The translations under genes were made by a program, and so were the position numbers. The notes under the pieces were generated by a model that was given only the letters and a program-made list of their open reading frames with translations, was not told the DNA's origin and made no database searches. Shown here in pieces: positions 24,971-33,324 of a DNA stretch of 64,000 nt (position 1 is its first letter; each line of letters starts with the position of its first letter). Origin of the DNA: Paraburkholderia silvatlantica (GTDB lineage: Bacteria; Pseudomonadota; Gammaproteobacteria; Burkholderiales; Burkholderiaceae); the NCBI RefSeq assembly GCF_003096715.1, contig NZ_QEOL01000003.1:248001-312000 (forward strand), written 5' to 3'.

Positions 24971-25443
24971 GATGTCGTCCCACCGTTATGGCAATGCCAT
25001 TTCGGCATGCTCAGAATCGTCGTTGAAGCGAGGGGCAAGGCCTCGCGGAACTCACGATCTGCATGCACAGTAAAGCGACGGGGCCGGACCGAGCGCAGCC
25101 GTCTGGTCAAAATATGGTTGATTTCGCACAGCGCGTCAATCTCCGTTGTTGCCCAGCACACATATGCGCGATGGCTGTGTTCCGGTAAAAATCGTTCTGC
25201 GGAATGGATTAACATGCGGGATTTTTATTTATGAGAGTAGCTAAATGAGCGGATGTCCTGCTTCATCGTTCCGCATCCGGACTTTCGATTAACGCAATGC
25301 TTCGCTCTTTCACTGAATAAGCGCGAAAGTGGCCGCGGCGATTGAGTTCGGCATTTCCGGTGCATGCACGGCGTTGCACGGCAGCGGCAGGGCCAATGGT
25401 ACGCTTGGGCTTCTCGACATCACGTGGCTGGAGATTGCCTATC
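24971..25443. other. Gene-free divergent region
   Basis: These 473 bases separate the minus-strand zinc-ribbon gene and the plus-strand lipoprotein gene. It is more AT-rich than its surroundings around 25190-25260, as expected of promoters. No convincing coding frame or strong repeat was found. Confidence 0.4.
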
Positions 25444-25674
25444 ATGAAGCGAACGTGCTGCGCAGCGTTCCTTGCCATATTCGTTACCGGCTGTGCTTCG
25501 CCGCCGCCCGTTGCCGACACCAACACCTACATGCTGCACACCCCCGATGGCGCGAAGCCCGGTTCATCCACCTCGAAGCCGCCGAGACTCACCGTGGGCG
25601 TAAGCGACCCCGACACGCAACTGATTCTTCCGTGGTTCCTCAACGACATCATCAACTTCGTGAATTACCGCTAG
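25444..25674 (+). CDS. Small lipoprotein
   Basis: This 76-residue protein begins MKRTCCAAFLAIFVTGCAS, giving a basic start, hydrophobic stretch and lipobox VTGC, so it is probably lipid-modified at Cys17 and membrane-attached. The mature part (about 59 residues) is Pro/Thr/Ser-rich, has PPRLTVGVSDPDTQLILPWF, and ends INFVNYR. I recognise no family. It stands alone between the zinc-ribbon gene and the first LacI gene. Confidence 0.65.
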   Translation: MKRTCCAAFLAIFVTGCASPPPVADTNTYMLHTPDGAKPGSSTSKPPRLTVGVSDPDTQLILPWFLNDIINFVNYR

Positions 25675-25730
25675 GGCCCGCGACCCGGAAAAACCCTCCC
25701 TTGAAGCCTCAAGATCCATTTCCTACTCTA

Positions 25731-25742
25731 TGAAACGTTTCA
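25731..25742. promoter_or_regulatory. LacI-type operator TGAAACGTTTCA
   Basis: A perfect 12-base palindrome with the central CG typical of LacI/GalR operators lies 49 bases before the LacI gene at 25791. It probably binds this regulator (autoregulation and control of the ABC operon). Confidence 0.65.
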
Positions 25743-25790
25743 GTTCGGGCAGATAACCTCAAGTACATCACGTCGGGCGGACAGACCAGC

Positions 25791-26858
25791 ATGGACGACC
25801 GCAAGAAGAGTGCCAGTACGCTGAAGGACGTCGCGAATGCGGCGGGCGTCTCGCTGGGCACCGCGTCGAAGGTGCTCGCAGGTGCCGCAAGCGTGAGCGA
25901 AGCGCGCCAGCGGCAGGTCTGGGAGGCGGCCCGCAAGCTCGGCTACCGGCGCAACAGTCTGGCCGCCGAATTACGCAGTTGCCGCTCCACGTCGATTGGA
26001 TTTGTCGTGCCCGACCTGACCAATTCGTTCTTCATCGAACTGGTCTGCGCACTCGAAGACCACGCACTCGAATCGGGTTACCGGCTCATCCTCGCGCACG
26101 CCCAGGAGGACCCGGAGCGCGAAGCGGAGCGCATCCGCTTCGTCCTCTCGCGCCAGGTGGCGGGCATGATCATCATTCCATGCCACGGCTACGAGCATGC
26201 GATCAGCGAACTGCGCGAGTGCGACGTGCCGCTCGTGATGGCCGATCGCGTGGACAACAGTTTTCCCGCCAACACGGTCACGACCGACAGTCATCGCGCG
26301 GCGATGGACGGCACCGCGCATCTGATCGCGCTCGGCCACCGCCGCATCACGTTCATCGTCAACGCGCTCGACCTCGTGAACAGCCGCGAACGTGCCCAGG
26401 GCTACCAGGATGCGATGCAGCGCGCCGGGCTGGCGCAGCACGCCAACGTCGTGGTGTGTGGCATGAGCGATACCGAAAGCCATGCAACGACGCTCGGCGT
26501 GCTCGCCGCGCGCGAGCGCCCCACGGCGCTCTTCACCGGCGCGAATGTCGCGACGCTCGGCGCGCTGCGGGCGATCCGCGACGCGGGCCTGCAACTGCCG
26601 GACGACATTTCTCTGCTTTCCTTCGACGACGCACCGTGGATGTCGGTGCTGCGTCCCGGCATCAGCTCGATTCGTCAGCCTGCTGAGGCGATTGCCCGCG
26701 GCATCTGGCATCTCCTGCACAAACAGTTGCAGGGCGAGAGCCCGGAGATCGTGCATCTGCGCATGCGTGCCGACTTGCGCGTGCGCGATAGCACTGGCCC
26801 GGTGCGGAATGGCGAATGGGGCGAAGCGGCACGCGCCGCCGCCGCGCGGCCGCTATAA
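25791..26858 (+). CDS. LacI-family regulator of the first sugar ABC operon
   Basis: This 355-residue LacI/GalR regulator has an N-terminal helix-turn-helix (TLKDVANAAGVSLGTASKVL) and hinge, then a sugar-binding domain from SIGFVVPDLTNSFFIELV. The first five residues contain many Lys/Arg. It precedes the substrate-binding, ATPase and permease genes at 26930-30724 on the same strand with only 71 bases between, so it is probably the local repressor. The palindrome at 25731-25742 is its likely site. The inducer sugar is unknown. Confidence 0.88.
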   Translation: MDDRKKSASTLKDVANAAGVSLGTASKVLAGAASVSEARQRQVWEAARKLGYRRNSLAAELRSCRSTSIGFVVPDLTNSFFIELVCALEDHALESGYRLILAHAQEDPEREAERIRFVLSRQVAGMIIIPCHGYEHAISELRECDVPLVMADRVDNSFPANTVTTDSHRAAMDGTAHLIALGHRRITFIVNALDLVNSRERAQGYQDAMQRAGLAQHANVVVCGMSDTESHATTLGVLAARERPTALFTGANVATLGALRAIRDAGLQLPDDISLLSFDDAPWMSVLRPGISSIRQPAEAIARGIWHLLHKQLQGESPEIVHLRMRADLRVRDSTGPVRNGEWGEAARAAAARPL

Positions 26859-26929
26859 CGTTCTATTTTTGCGGTACCCGAGGCTGGCCGCACGTGCCGC
26901 CCGGTTCAGACAACAAAGGAGACAGGGCA

Positions 26930-27904
26930 ATGGACAGTCAACGACGCATTCTGATTGCGGGACTGGTCGCCGCGCCGCTTGCCGGCGCAGCGGGTCTTCT
27001 CGGGACGCTCAGCGCGCCCGCGTTCGGGCAGCAAAAGAAATACCGCTTCGGCTTCTCGCAGGTGACCACGGTCGAGCCCTGGCGCGTGCAGTTCAACAAG
27101 GACATGAAAGCCGAGGCCGCGAAGCATCCCGAGGTCGATCTGATCATTGCCGACGCGGGTGACCGTACCGACAAGCAGAATGCCGACATGGAGAATTTCA
27201 TTGCCCAGAAGATGGATGCGATCTTCATTTCGCCCAAGGAGTCGGCGGGGCTGACCGGCGTGGTGGAAAAAGCCTATAAGGCGGGTATTCCCGTGTTCGT
27301 GCTCGATCGCGAGGTGAATGGCGAATCCTATACGCAGTTCATTGGCGGCGACAACGTGCAGATCGGCCGCGAAGCCGGCGCGTTCATCGTCAAGTTGATG
27401 GGCGGACCGGGTCACGCACAGGGCAATCTGGTCGAGGTTTGGGGCGGCTTCGGCGCGCAGCCGGCGCACGACCGTCACGACGGCGCGGTGAGCGTGATCG
27501 GCAAGGAGCCGGCCATCAAACTCGTGGGCGAACGCGTGGACTGCGACTGGAAGCAGGACAAGGCCTACGAGTATATGAAGACCGTGTTGCGGGTGAATCC
27601 GAAAATCGATGTCGTCTACGGGCACAACGATCCCATGGCCTATGGCGCCTATCTCGCGGCCAAGGATGCGGGGCGCGACAAGAGCATCAAGTTCGTGGGC
27701 ATCGACGGCCTGCCGCAGGAGGGGGCCACCTGGGTCTCGCAAGGCCTGCTTGCCGGCACGTTCATGTACCCCACGCCCGGCGCCGAAGGCATACGCCAGG
27801 CGCTCAAGCTGCTCCGCGGCGAAAAGATCCCGAAGAAGGTCACGTTGCCGACCCAGGGCATTTTTGCCGGCAACGCCAAAGCGTATATTGCTAGCCACTC
27901 CTGA
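26930..27904 (+). CDS. Sugar ABC transporter substrate-binding protein (YtfQ/RbsB-like)
   Basis: This is a 324-residue periplasmic protein of the pentose/hexose-binding type. An N-terminal signal (Arg-Arg start, hydrophobic, ending PAFGQ) is followed by KKYRFGFSQVTTVEPWR, FIAQKMDAIFISPKES and YGHNDPMAYGAYLA, all in the order seen in YtfQ/ribose-type binding proteins. GSAENV-type TRAP patterns are absent. It overlaps no gene but abuts the ATPase gene, whose ATG begins directly after the stop. AAAGGAGACAGGGCA precedes the ATG. The likely ligands are ribose, galactofuranose or related sugars; the exact one cannot be read from sequence. Confidence 0.87.
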   Translation: MDSQRRILIAGLVAAPLAGAAGLLGTLSAPAFGQQKKYRFGFSQVTTVEPWRVQFNKDMKAEAAKHPEVDLIIADAGDRTDKQNADMENFIAQKMDAIFISPKESAGLTGVVEKAYKAGIPVFVLDREVNGESYTQFIGGDNVQIGREAGAFIVKLMGGPGHAQGNLVEVWGGFGAQPAHDRHDGAVSVIGKEPAIKLVGERVDCDWKQDKAYEYMKTVLRVNPKIDVVYGHNDPMAYGAYLAAKDAGRDKSIKFVGIDGLPQEGATWVSQGLLAGTFMYPTPGAEGIRQALKLLRGEKIPKKVTLPTQGIFAGNAKAYIASHS

Positions 27905-29425
27905 ATGAATGCCACTGCCACCGTGCCGCTCATCGAGGCGGCAGGCCTGTCGATTTCGTTCAACGGCAGCGCCGTGTTATCGAGCGTAGACTTCGATGTC
28001 GTGCCGGGCGAGGTGCATGCGCTCGTCGGCGAGAACGGCGCGGGCAAATCGAGCCTGATGAAGATGCTGGGCGGGCTGTATACGCCGGACAGCGGCACGA
28101 TACGCGTGCGAGGCGTGCCCACGCGCCTCGCGAGCGTCAACGACGCAATCGACGCAGGGATCGCGGTCATTCACCAGGAGCTGAACCTTGTCGACACGCT
28201 CTCCGCGGTCGACAACATATTCCTCGGCAAGGAACCGCGCACGCGCTGGGGCTTTCCCGACCGGCGCGCCATGCGCACGGCGGCGCGCAGCGTACTTGGC
28301 CAACTGGGCTTTCGCGCGAACCCCGACAAGCTGGTCGGGGCGCTGCGGGTGGGCGAAAAGCAACTGGTGGAAATTGCCAAGTCGCTGGTGGCCGAAGCAC
28401 GGGTGCTGATCATGGACGAGCCGACCTCGGCGCTCTCCGACGCGGAGACGCACGCGCTCCTCACGCTCACGCGGCAACTGCGCGAACGCGGCATGGGCAT
28501 CGTGTTGATCAGCCACCGGCTGGGCGAAGTCTTCGCCGTGGCCGACCGCGTGACCGTGCTGCGCGACGGCCGGCGCATCTCGACGCTGCCGGTCGCGCAG
28601 GTGGAGTCGTCGACCGCGCTCGTCTCGATGATGATCGGTAAGGACTTCGCGCCGCCCGAGCGCGGCGCGGACGAGGCGCCGCGCGCTCGCAGCACGAGTG
28701 TGGAAGTGCGCAATCTCTCGCTGTGGGGGCCGGCTCGCGCGATGGTGCGCGACGTATCGTTTGCGGTGCACGAGGGCGAAGTGTTCGGCCTGTCGGGCCT
28801 GCTCGGCGCGGGCAAGACCGAAGTGCTCGAAGCTATCTACGGGATCTCGGCCTACCGAAAGGAGGGGGGCATTGCGATTGCGGGGCAGCGGCGTTCGTTC
28901 AGGCATCCGAACGAGGCCGCGGAAGCGGGTCTTGCCTTCGTGACCGAAGACCGCAAGAAGGATGGCCTCGTGCTCGACCAGTCGCTGGAAGCGAATTTCG
29001 TGCTGCCGTCGTTGCCGCGCGTGCCCGGCTTTCCGTTCTACCGGCGGCGCAGGCTGTGCAGCTGGGCCGCCGAGCAGGCGCGCGTCTCGCGGGTCAAGCA
29101 TCGCAGCCTCGCGCAAAGCGCCAATAGCCTGTCGGGCGGCAATCAGCAAAAGCTCATCATCGGCAAATGGCTGATGACGAGGCCGCGCATCCTCCTGCTC
29201 GACGAGCCGACGCGTGGCGTGGACGTCGCCGCCAAAGCGGAGATTTACCGGCAGATACTCGACGCGGCTCGCTCGGGCGTGACGGTGCTGATCGCCAGCT
29301 CGGAAATCGACGAATTGACTTTGCTGTGCGACCGCATTCTCGTGCTGTGCGAAGGGCGCGCCAAACAGATCGTGCCGCGCAGCGATTTTTCCGGCGACCT
29401 GCTGATCAATCTCGCTTCGCCGTGA
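27905..29425 (+). CDS. Sugar ABC transporter ATPase (two-domain, RbsA-type)
   Basis: This 506-residue ATPase with two fused nucleotide-binding domains belongs to the RbsA/XylG/MglA family. The first domain has Walker A GENGAGKSS, Walker B VLIMDEPTSAL and a shortened signature LRVGEKQ; the second has GLLGAGKTE, signature LSGGNQQK and LLLDEPTRGVD. This asymmetry, with the second domain retaining the full signature, is normal for the family. It powers import through the permease at 29450-30724. It starts directly after the binding-protein stop and ends 24 bases before the permease gene. Confidence 0.9.
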   Translation: MNATATVPLIEAAGLSISFNGSAVLSSVDFDVVPGEVHALVGENGAGKSSLMKMLGGLYTPDSGTIRVRGVPTRLASVNDAIDAGIAVIHQELNLVDTLSAVDNIFLGKEPRTRWGFPDRRAMRTAARSVLGQLGFRANPDKLVGALRVGEKQLVEIAKSLVAEARVLIMDEPTSALSDAETHALLTLTRQLRERGMGIVLISHRLGEVFAVADRVTVLRDGRRISTLPVAQVESSTALVSMMIGKDFAPPERGADEAPRARSTSVEVRNLSLWGPARAMVRDVSFAVHEGEVFGLSGLLGAGKTEVLEAIYGISAYRKEGGIAIAGQRRSFRHPNEAAEAGLAFVTEDRKKDGLVLDQSLEANFVLPSLPRVPGFPFYRRRRLCSWAAEQARVSRVKHRSLAQSANSLSGGNQQKLIIGKWLMTRPRILLLDEPTRGVDVAAKAEIYRQILDAARSGVTVLIASSEIDELTLLCDRILVLCEGRAKQIVPRSDFSGDLLINLASP

Positions 29426-29449
29426 ATCGACACTGACTGGGGGCTGACC

Positions 29450-30724
29450 ATGCTGCACGTGCAGGACCATGTCGCGGAGCCGGATGCGCCAACGCGCAGG
29501 CGTCAACTCAGCACGCTCATGACGCACCTGAAGTACTACCTGGGGCTGATCCTGTTGCTCGTGGTGGGCGCATTCACTTCGCCTCACTCGACCGATGGCG
29601 GCAACATCTTTCTCTCCAGCGCCAATATCTCCGACGTGTTCCGCGAGGTTGCCAACGTCGGCGTGATGTCGATCGGCATGACGCTCGTGATCATCACCGC
29701 GGGCATCGATCTTTCCGTCGGGGCGATCATGGGGCTGGGCAGCGTGCTGACCGCCATGCTGCTCACCACGGAGGGCTGGAACCGGGCGACCTACGCCTCG
29801 CTCGTGCTCAGCACGATTGCCGTGTTCTCGATCGTGTTCATCGTGTCGGGCGCCTGGCGCAGACAGCAGCGTTTGCACGGCATGCATACGGGCGCCGCGC
29901 GCGCGGTGCGCGGCGGCATTGCGCTGCTGTGCGCGGCGCTGGCGTGCCTGTATATCGTGTTGCACGCGGCGCACCGCATGCCGCTTGCAGGCGTGCTCTG
30001 GATCGTACCGCTCGCGGGCTTCACCGTGGGCAGCATCAACGGGTGGATCATCACGCGCGGGCGCATGCAGCCGTTCATCGTCACGCTCGCGGCGATGGTC
30101 GGCGTGCTCGGCGCCGCGCGGCTGATTGCGGGGCAGGACACCGCCGTCTATTCGATTTACAGCGGAACGAACGCGACTGCCGATATCGAAAATTTGCGGG
30201 CACTGCTGTTCAATCTGATTCCCGTGCCTGCGCTTTTCTTTCTCGTGATCGCGCTCGTATTCAGCTTCGTGATGAATCGCACGGTGTTCGGCAAATATCT
30301 GTATGCGATAGGCGGAAACGAGAAATGTGCCGTGGTTTCAGGGCTCGACGTCAACCGCTACAAGATGATGGCCTATGCCATTTCCGGTCTGCTTTCGGCG
30401 CTGGTCGGCGTGCTCTATGCGGCGCAGTACCGCCAGGGAAAGGCCGATGCCGGAACCGGCTGGGAACTCGATGCAATTGCCGCCGTCGTGATTGGCGGGA
30501 CGAGTCTGGCCGGAGGCGTCGGGCGGATATCGGGCACGGTGGCGGGCGTGCTCATATTCGGTTTCCTCGGCAACATTCTGTTGCTCAACGATATCGACAG
30601 CAATACCCAGTTGGTCCTCAAAGGTCTGATCATAGTGATTGCCGTGTTTCTGCAGCAGACCGACTACGGGCGCGGCGGCTGGATCAAACGGATCAAACAT
30701 GTCGTTGCGCAGCGCGATCGATAA
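29450..30724 (+). CDS. Sugar ABC transporter permease (RbsC/XylH-type, with insertion)
   Basis: This 424-residue permease of the branched-chain-type (BPD_transp_2) sugar family has SIGMTLVIITAGIDLSVGA, INGWIITRGRMQPFIVTLA and GGTSLAGGVGRI in the family order. It is about 100 residues longer than RbsC: a hydrophilic N-terminal tail of about 30 residues, and an inserted segment (about 125-185, rich in Arg/His with one or two extra helices) between the early helices. XylH-like permeases also have longer chains. It ends the operon; a hairpin at 30735-30766 follows. Confidence 0.85.
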   Translation: MLHVQDHVAEPDAPTRRRQLSTLMTHLKYYLGLILLLVVGAFTSPHSTDGGNIFLSSANISDVFREVANVGVMSIGMTLVIITAGIDLSVGAIMGLGSVLTAMLLTTEGWNRATYASLVLSTIAVFSIVFIVSGAWRRQQRLHGMHTGAARAVRGGIALLCAALACLYIVLHAAHRMPLAGVLWIVPLAGFTVGSINGWIITRGRMQPFIVTLAAMVGVLGAARLIAGQDTAVYSIYSGTNATADIENLRALLFNLIPVPALFFLVIALVFSFVMNRTVFGKYLYAIGGNEKCAVVSGLDVNRYKMMAYAISGLLSALVGVLYAAQYRQGKADAGTGWELDAIAAVVIGGTSLAGGVGRISGTVAGVLIFGFLGNILLLNDIDSNTQLVLKGLIIVIAVFLQQTDYGRGGWIKRIKHVVAQRDR

Positions 30725-30734
30725 ATAAAGAACG

Positions 30735-30766
30735 GCGCGCGGACGAGGCAGGCGCCGTCCGCGCGC
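30735..30766. terminator. GC-rich hairpin between convergent genes
   Basis: A 10-bp perfect stem (GCGCGCGGAC) with a 12-base loop lies between the permease stop and the convergent BON-domain gene. On the plus strand GGCATTTCATT follows. It probably ends transcription from one or both sides. Confidence 0.55.
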
Positions 30767-30791
30767 GGCATTTCATTCGATCTCATTGGCC

Positions 30792-31085
30792 TCAGCGTCC
30801 GCGCGCAAGCCAACTGTCCACCGATTGCACGCCTTCGACCGAAGCCGCGGTGCGCTCGGCCAGCGCGACCTGTTCGTGCGCGTCTACCCATCCGAGCAGC
30901 GTGACGGCGCCTCCCCGGGCAAAGACAAATACATGAGAAGTGTTGACGCCATTGCGCGCGAAAGCGACCCGGACGCTGTGCGCGAGTTGCGAATCGCTTG
31001 CGCCCGAGCCGGTTTGAGCCTGAACGGCCGGCACCATGGCGCCGGACATCAGCAATACGAGCGTGGAAGTGATGACGGCTTTCAC
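30792..31085 (-). CDS. BON-domain periplasmic protein
   Basis: This 97-residue protein has a signal peptide (ending AVQAQT) and one BON domain: LAHSVRVAFARNGVNTSHVFVF, GGAVTLLGWVDAHEQVALAE and GVQSVDSWL. BON domains are found in periplasmic stress and envelope proteins such as OsmY and may bind membranes. GTG 31085 is chosen because AGGAGGTATC precedes it and the signal peptide begins there; a longer in-frame start exists. It is convergent with the sugar permease gene and stands alone. Confidence 0.78.
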   Translation of the reverse strand: MKAVITSTLVLLMSGAMVPAVQAQTGSGASDSQLAHSVRVAFARNGVNTSHVFVFARGGAVTLLGWVDAHEQVALAERTAASVEGVQSVDSWLARGR

Positions 31086-31508
31086 GATACCTCCTTGCAG
31101 TGTGGCAAAAGTGCCGGTCAAAACCGGCAGCAAGTCTTCCGGTCCTGCTTCAATGCAGGGCCGCGGAAGTCAGAGGGCAAACCGGCCCGCGCGGTGCGCG
31201 GCGTAGTAGTCACCGAGACGGCGCGTCGAGGGTGTTGCCGGCCGGGTCTGGAACGGCGCTGCCGTCGCCCGGCAAAAGTTGGGCTGGTGCGTGCTGGTGC
31301 ATTGCGTTCGGACGGGACGTCGCGCGCGCGACGTGGCGGGGAACAGCGGGAGTCGAGGCGCGACGTCTTGCGTGGCGCGATGGTCTGGAGCCGGAAAGCC
31401 CGCGGAACGGATTCAAAGTCCTGCGCTGAATGTGCTTACCGGAGAATCTCGACTCGTTGCCCGGCAGGGTATACCTCGATGATAGTCGCTATTGCCCGGG
31501 CCTGCTGG

Positions 31509-31522
31509 TGACAGCGCTGTCA
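31509..31522. promoter_or_regulatory. LacI-type palindrome TGACAGCGCTGTCA
   Basis: This perfect 14-base palindrome is closely related to the operators TGAAAGCGCTTTCA at 33289 and 34454, differing by one base in each half. It is probably bound by the LacI encoded at 33325 or by a relative. Confidence 0.5.
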
Positions 31523-31604
31523 GCAGAACGGCGACGCAGCACACACAACGGGCAAAAAATTTTCGTGTTGTCGTTGCAACTTCACAACATCACGCCAGCG
31601 CGTT

Positions 31605-31618
31605 TGAAAGCGCTGTCA
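31605..31618. promoter_or_regulatory. LacI-type site TGAAAGCGCTGTCA
   Basis: The left half equals the operators at 33289 and 34454 and the right half equals the site at 31509. It lies about 330 bases before the porin start, and two sites 96 bases apart could support looping. Confidence 0.55.
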
Positions 31619-31708
31619 AGCGCGATTTGGCCGCTGTAGCGCGGTTGTTCGGTGCATTTCCCTCGCTGAGCATATTTTCCCTCACGACCGCAAACGGAGT
31701 TGCGAGCT

Positions 31709-31734
31709 TTGTGACCATAACGGAATGGTCACAA
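31709..31734. promoter_or_regulatory. Perfect 10-bp inverted repeat upstream of the porin
   Basis: Arms TTGTGACCAT and ATGGTCACAA are separated by AACGGA. The repeat differs from the LacI sites nearby, so another regulator (Crp/Fnr-like TGTGA is suggestive) or an RNA hairpin is likely. Confidence 0.5.
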
Positions 31735-31947
31735 GGCAGGGGCCTACTCCTGGGCCGCACTGCGTGCAACTGTTATCGGTAACAGAGTTTTCCCTGGCCC
31801 GCCGGTTCGGTACACGGCGCAGGGGCGTCCCTATAATCGCCTCGAAATGTGATCTGGAACATTTCAGTGAGGCAGCCTGGTAGGGAACGTGTAGAGCGCA
31901 CGCAACCTGCGCGGTTTGGAGACGCCAAAATATATATAGGATATCTA

Positions 31948-33102
31948 ATGAAAAAGAAGCTTATTGCATTGTCGGTGATGGCAGCTGCGACGACGATGGC
32001 GCACGCGCAGAGCAGCGTCACCCTGTATGGCCGTATCGACAACGGCGTGCAGTACGAAACCGGCCTGCCGGGCGGTAGCAGGTTCTCGGCACAGAGCGGC
32101 GACTGGGGGTGCTCCTGGTTCGGCCTGCTGGGTTCGGAAGATCTCGGCGGCGGCACGAAAGCGGTGTTCCAGCTGGAAGGTCAGCTCAATACGATGACGG
32201 GCGCTTCGGCGGGCAACCTGTTTGGCCGTCATGCCACGGTGGGCTTCTCCAACGACCGCTTCGGTCTGTTCAAGATGGGTAACCTCGGCGCCGGCGAACT
32301 CTCGCAGGACAGCTGGGGCGCGGACCCGCAGCTGATGCAGCGTTACGCCATCTCGACGCTCGTGCGCGGCCGTAACTGGGCGAGCACGAGCAACGGCGCC
32401 GAATACGATTCGCCTACGCTTTTCGGCGGCCTCGTGTTCAAGGGCCAGTATTCGCTGACCAACAACACGAGCTGGAACTCGGCGCCGGTCAACGCGCAGG
32501 GCGTGCCGACCGGCCAGGGCCGTACGAACGCGGTCGAAGGTATCTACACGTGGGGCAGCGGCGATTTCCGCGTGATTTATGACGAAGTCCGCGGTGCAAA
32601 CGGCTCGTTCAACAACGTTTATTCGGCGTCGCGCTCGATTCTTGTTGGCGGCACGTACGTGATCGGTCCCGTCAAGCTCTATGCCGGGTACCAGCACTTG
32701 AGCGCACCGGACGCCACCAACGCAAGCATGGGCGTGACCGACGCGTCGCAGCCGGCTGGCGTGAGCGCACCCACCTCGGTGAACCACGAGTGGATCGGCG
32801 CTGGCTGGCAGGTGAACGACGCTTCGGCGATCACGGCTGCCGTGTTCCACGCGAACGCAAACAACGGCAACGGCAACGCCACGCTGTTCACGCTCGGCAC
32901 GACGTACAACCTGTCGAAGCGCACGTTCCTGTATGCGGAAGCCGGCTACGTCCACAACAGCTCGACGTCGAACATCAACCTCGGCAACGGTTCGTACGGC
33001 AACAACAACTTCGATGCGGCGACGGGCACGTCGTCGAACGACAACCCGAACTATGGCCACAGCCAGACCGGCGTGTTCGCGGGCATCATGCACATGTTCT
33101 GA
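31948..33102 (+). CDS. Outer-membrane porin (Gram-negative trimeric type)
   Basis: This is a 384-residue porin of the Burkholderia OpcP/OmpC-like family. A signal peptide (MKKKLIALSVMAAATTMAHA) is followed by SSVTLYGRIDNGVQYET, the family start. GSEDLGGGTKAVFQLE and FGLFKMGNL are typical, and the chain ends in an aromatic residue (MHMF), as needed for assembly into the outer membrane. It forms a diffusion channel for small solutes. The nearby LacI-type sites at 31509 and 31605 suggest that it is co-controlled with the sugar unit that follows, so that it supplies sugars to the periplasm. A hairpin terminator follows at 33176. Confidence 0.9.
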   Translation: MKKKLIALSVMAAATTMAHAQSSVTLYGRIDNGVQYETGLPGGSRFSAQSGDWGCSWFGLLGSEDLGGGTKAVFQLEGQLNTMTGASAGNLFGRHATVGFSNDRFGLFKMGNLGAGELSQDSWGADPQLMQRYAISTLVRGRNWASTSNGAEYDSPTLFGGLVFKGQYSLTNNTSWNSAPVNAQGVPTGQGRTNAVEGIYTWGSGDFRVIYDEVRGANGSFNNVYSASRSILVGGTYVIGPVKLYAGYQHLSAPDATNASMGVTDASQPAGVSAPTSVNHEWIGAGWQVNDASAITAAVFHANANNGNGNATLFTLGTTYNLSKRTFLYAEAGYVHNSSTSNINLGNGSYGNNNFDAATGTSSNDNPNYGHSQTGVFAGIMHMF

Positions 33103-33175
33103 TCTGACTTCGTTTGACCTGTAGTTGTTGTGATCTCTTTGTGTTAGGTACTGCTTAATTCTCTTGCATAGAGAG

Positions 33176-33220
33176 GCCGGTGCGATCTCTCCTCCACCCT
33201 GGTCGCACCGGCTGCTTTTT
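33176..33220 (+). terminator. Rho-independent terminator of the porin gene
   Basis: A 10-bp stem (GCCGGTGCGA and TCGCACCGGC) with a 17-base loop is followed by TGCTTTTT. It is placed 73 bases after the porin stop. Confidence 0.75.
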
Positions 33221-33288
33221 CTGTGGTTCTTTTTGCAGTTCTCTGTTAGTCACTTCGAATTCGTATCTGGAAGCGTTTTTTTAGTGTT

Positions 33289-33302
33289 TGAAAGCGCTTT
33301 CA
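33289..33302. promoter_or_regulatory. LacI operator TGAAAGCGCTTTCA (regulator promoter)
   Basis: This perfect 14-base palindrome ends 22 bases before the LacI start at 33325 and is identical to the site at 34454-34467. It fits autoregulation. Confidence 0.75.
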
Positions 33303-33324
33303 TGAAAATGTCCAGGCGGAACTC

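Larger units (their letters stand above)
31086..31947. other. Long control region upstream of the porin
   Basis: These 862 bases lie between divergent BON and porin genes and have no convincing coding frame. They hold three strong palindromes (31509-31522, 31605-31618 and 31709-31734), described separately. A-T-rich sequence just before the porin start (31930-31945) suits a promoter or leader. The region is much longer than other gaps in the window, suggesting complex control of the porin. Confidence 0.5.
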
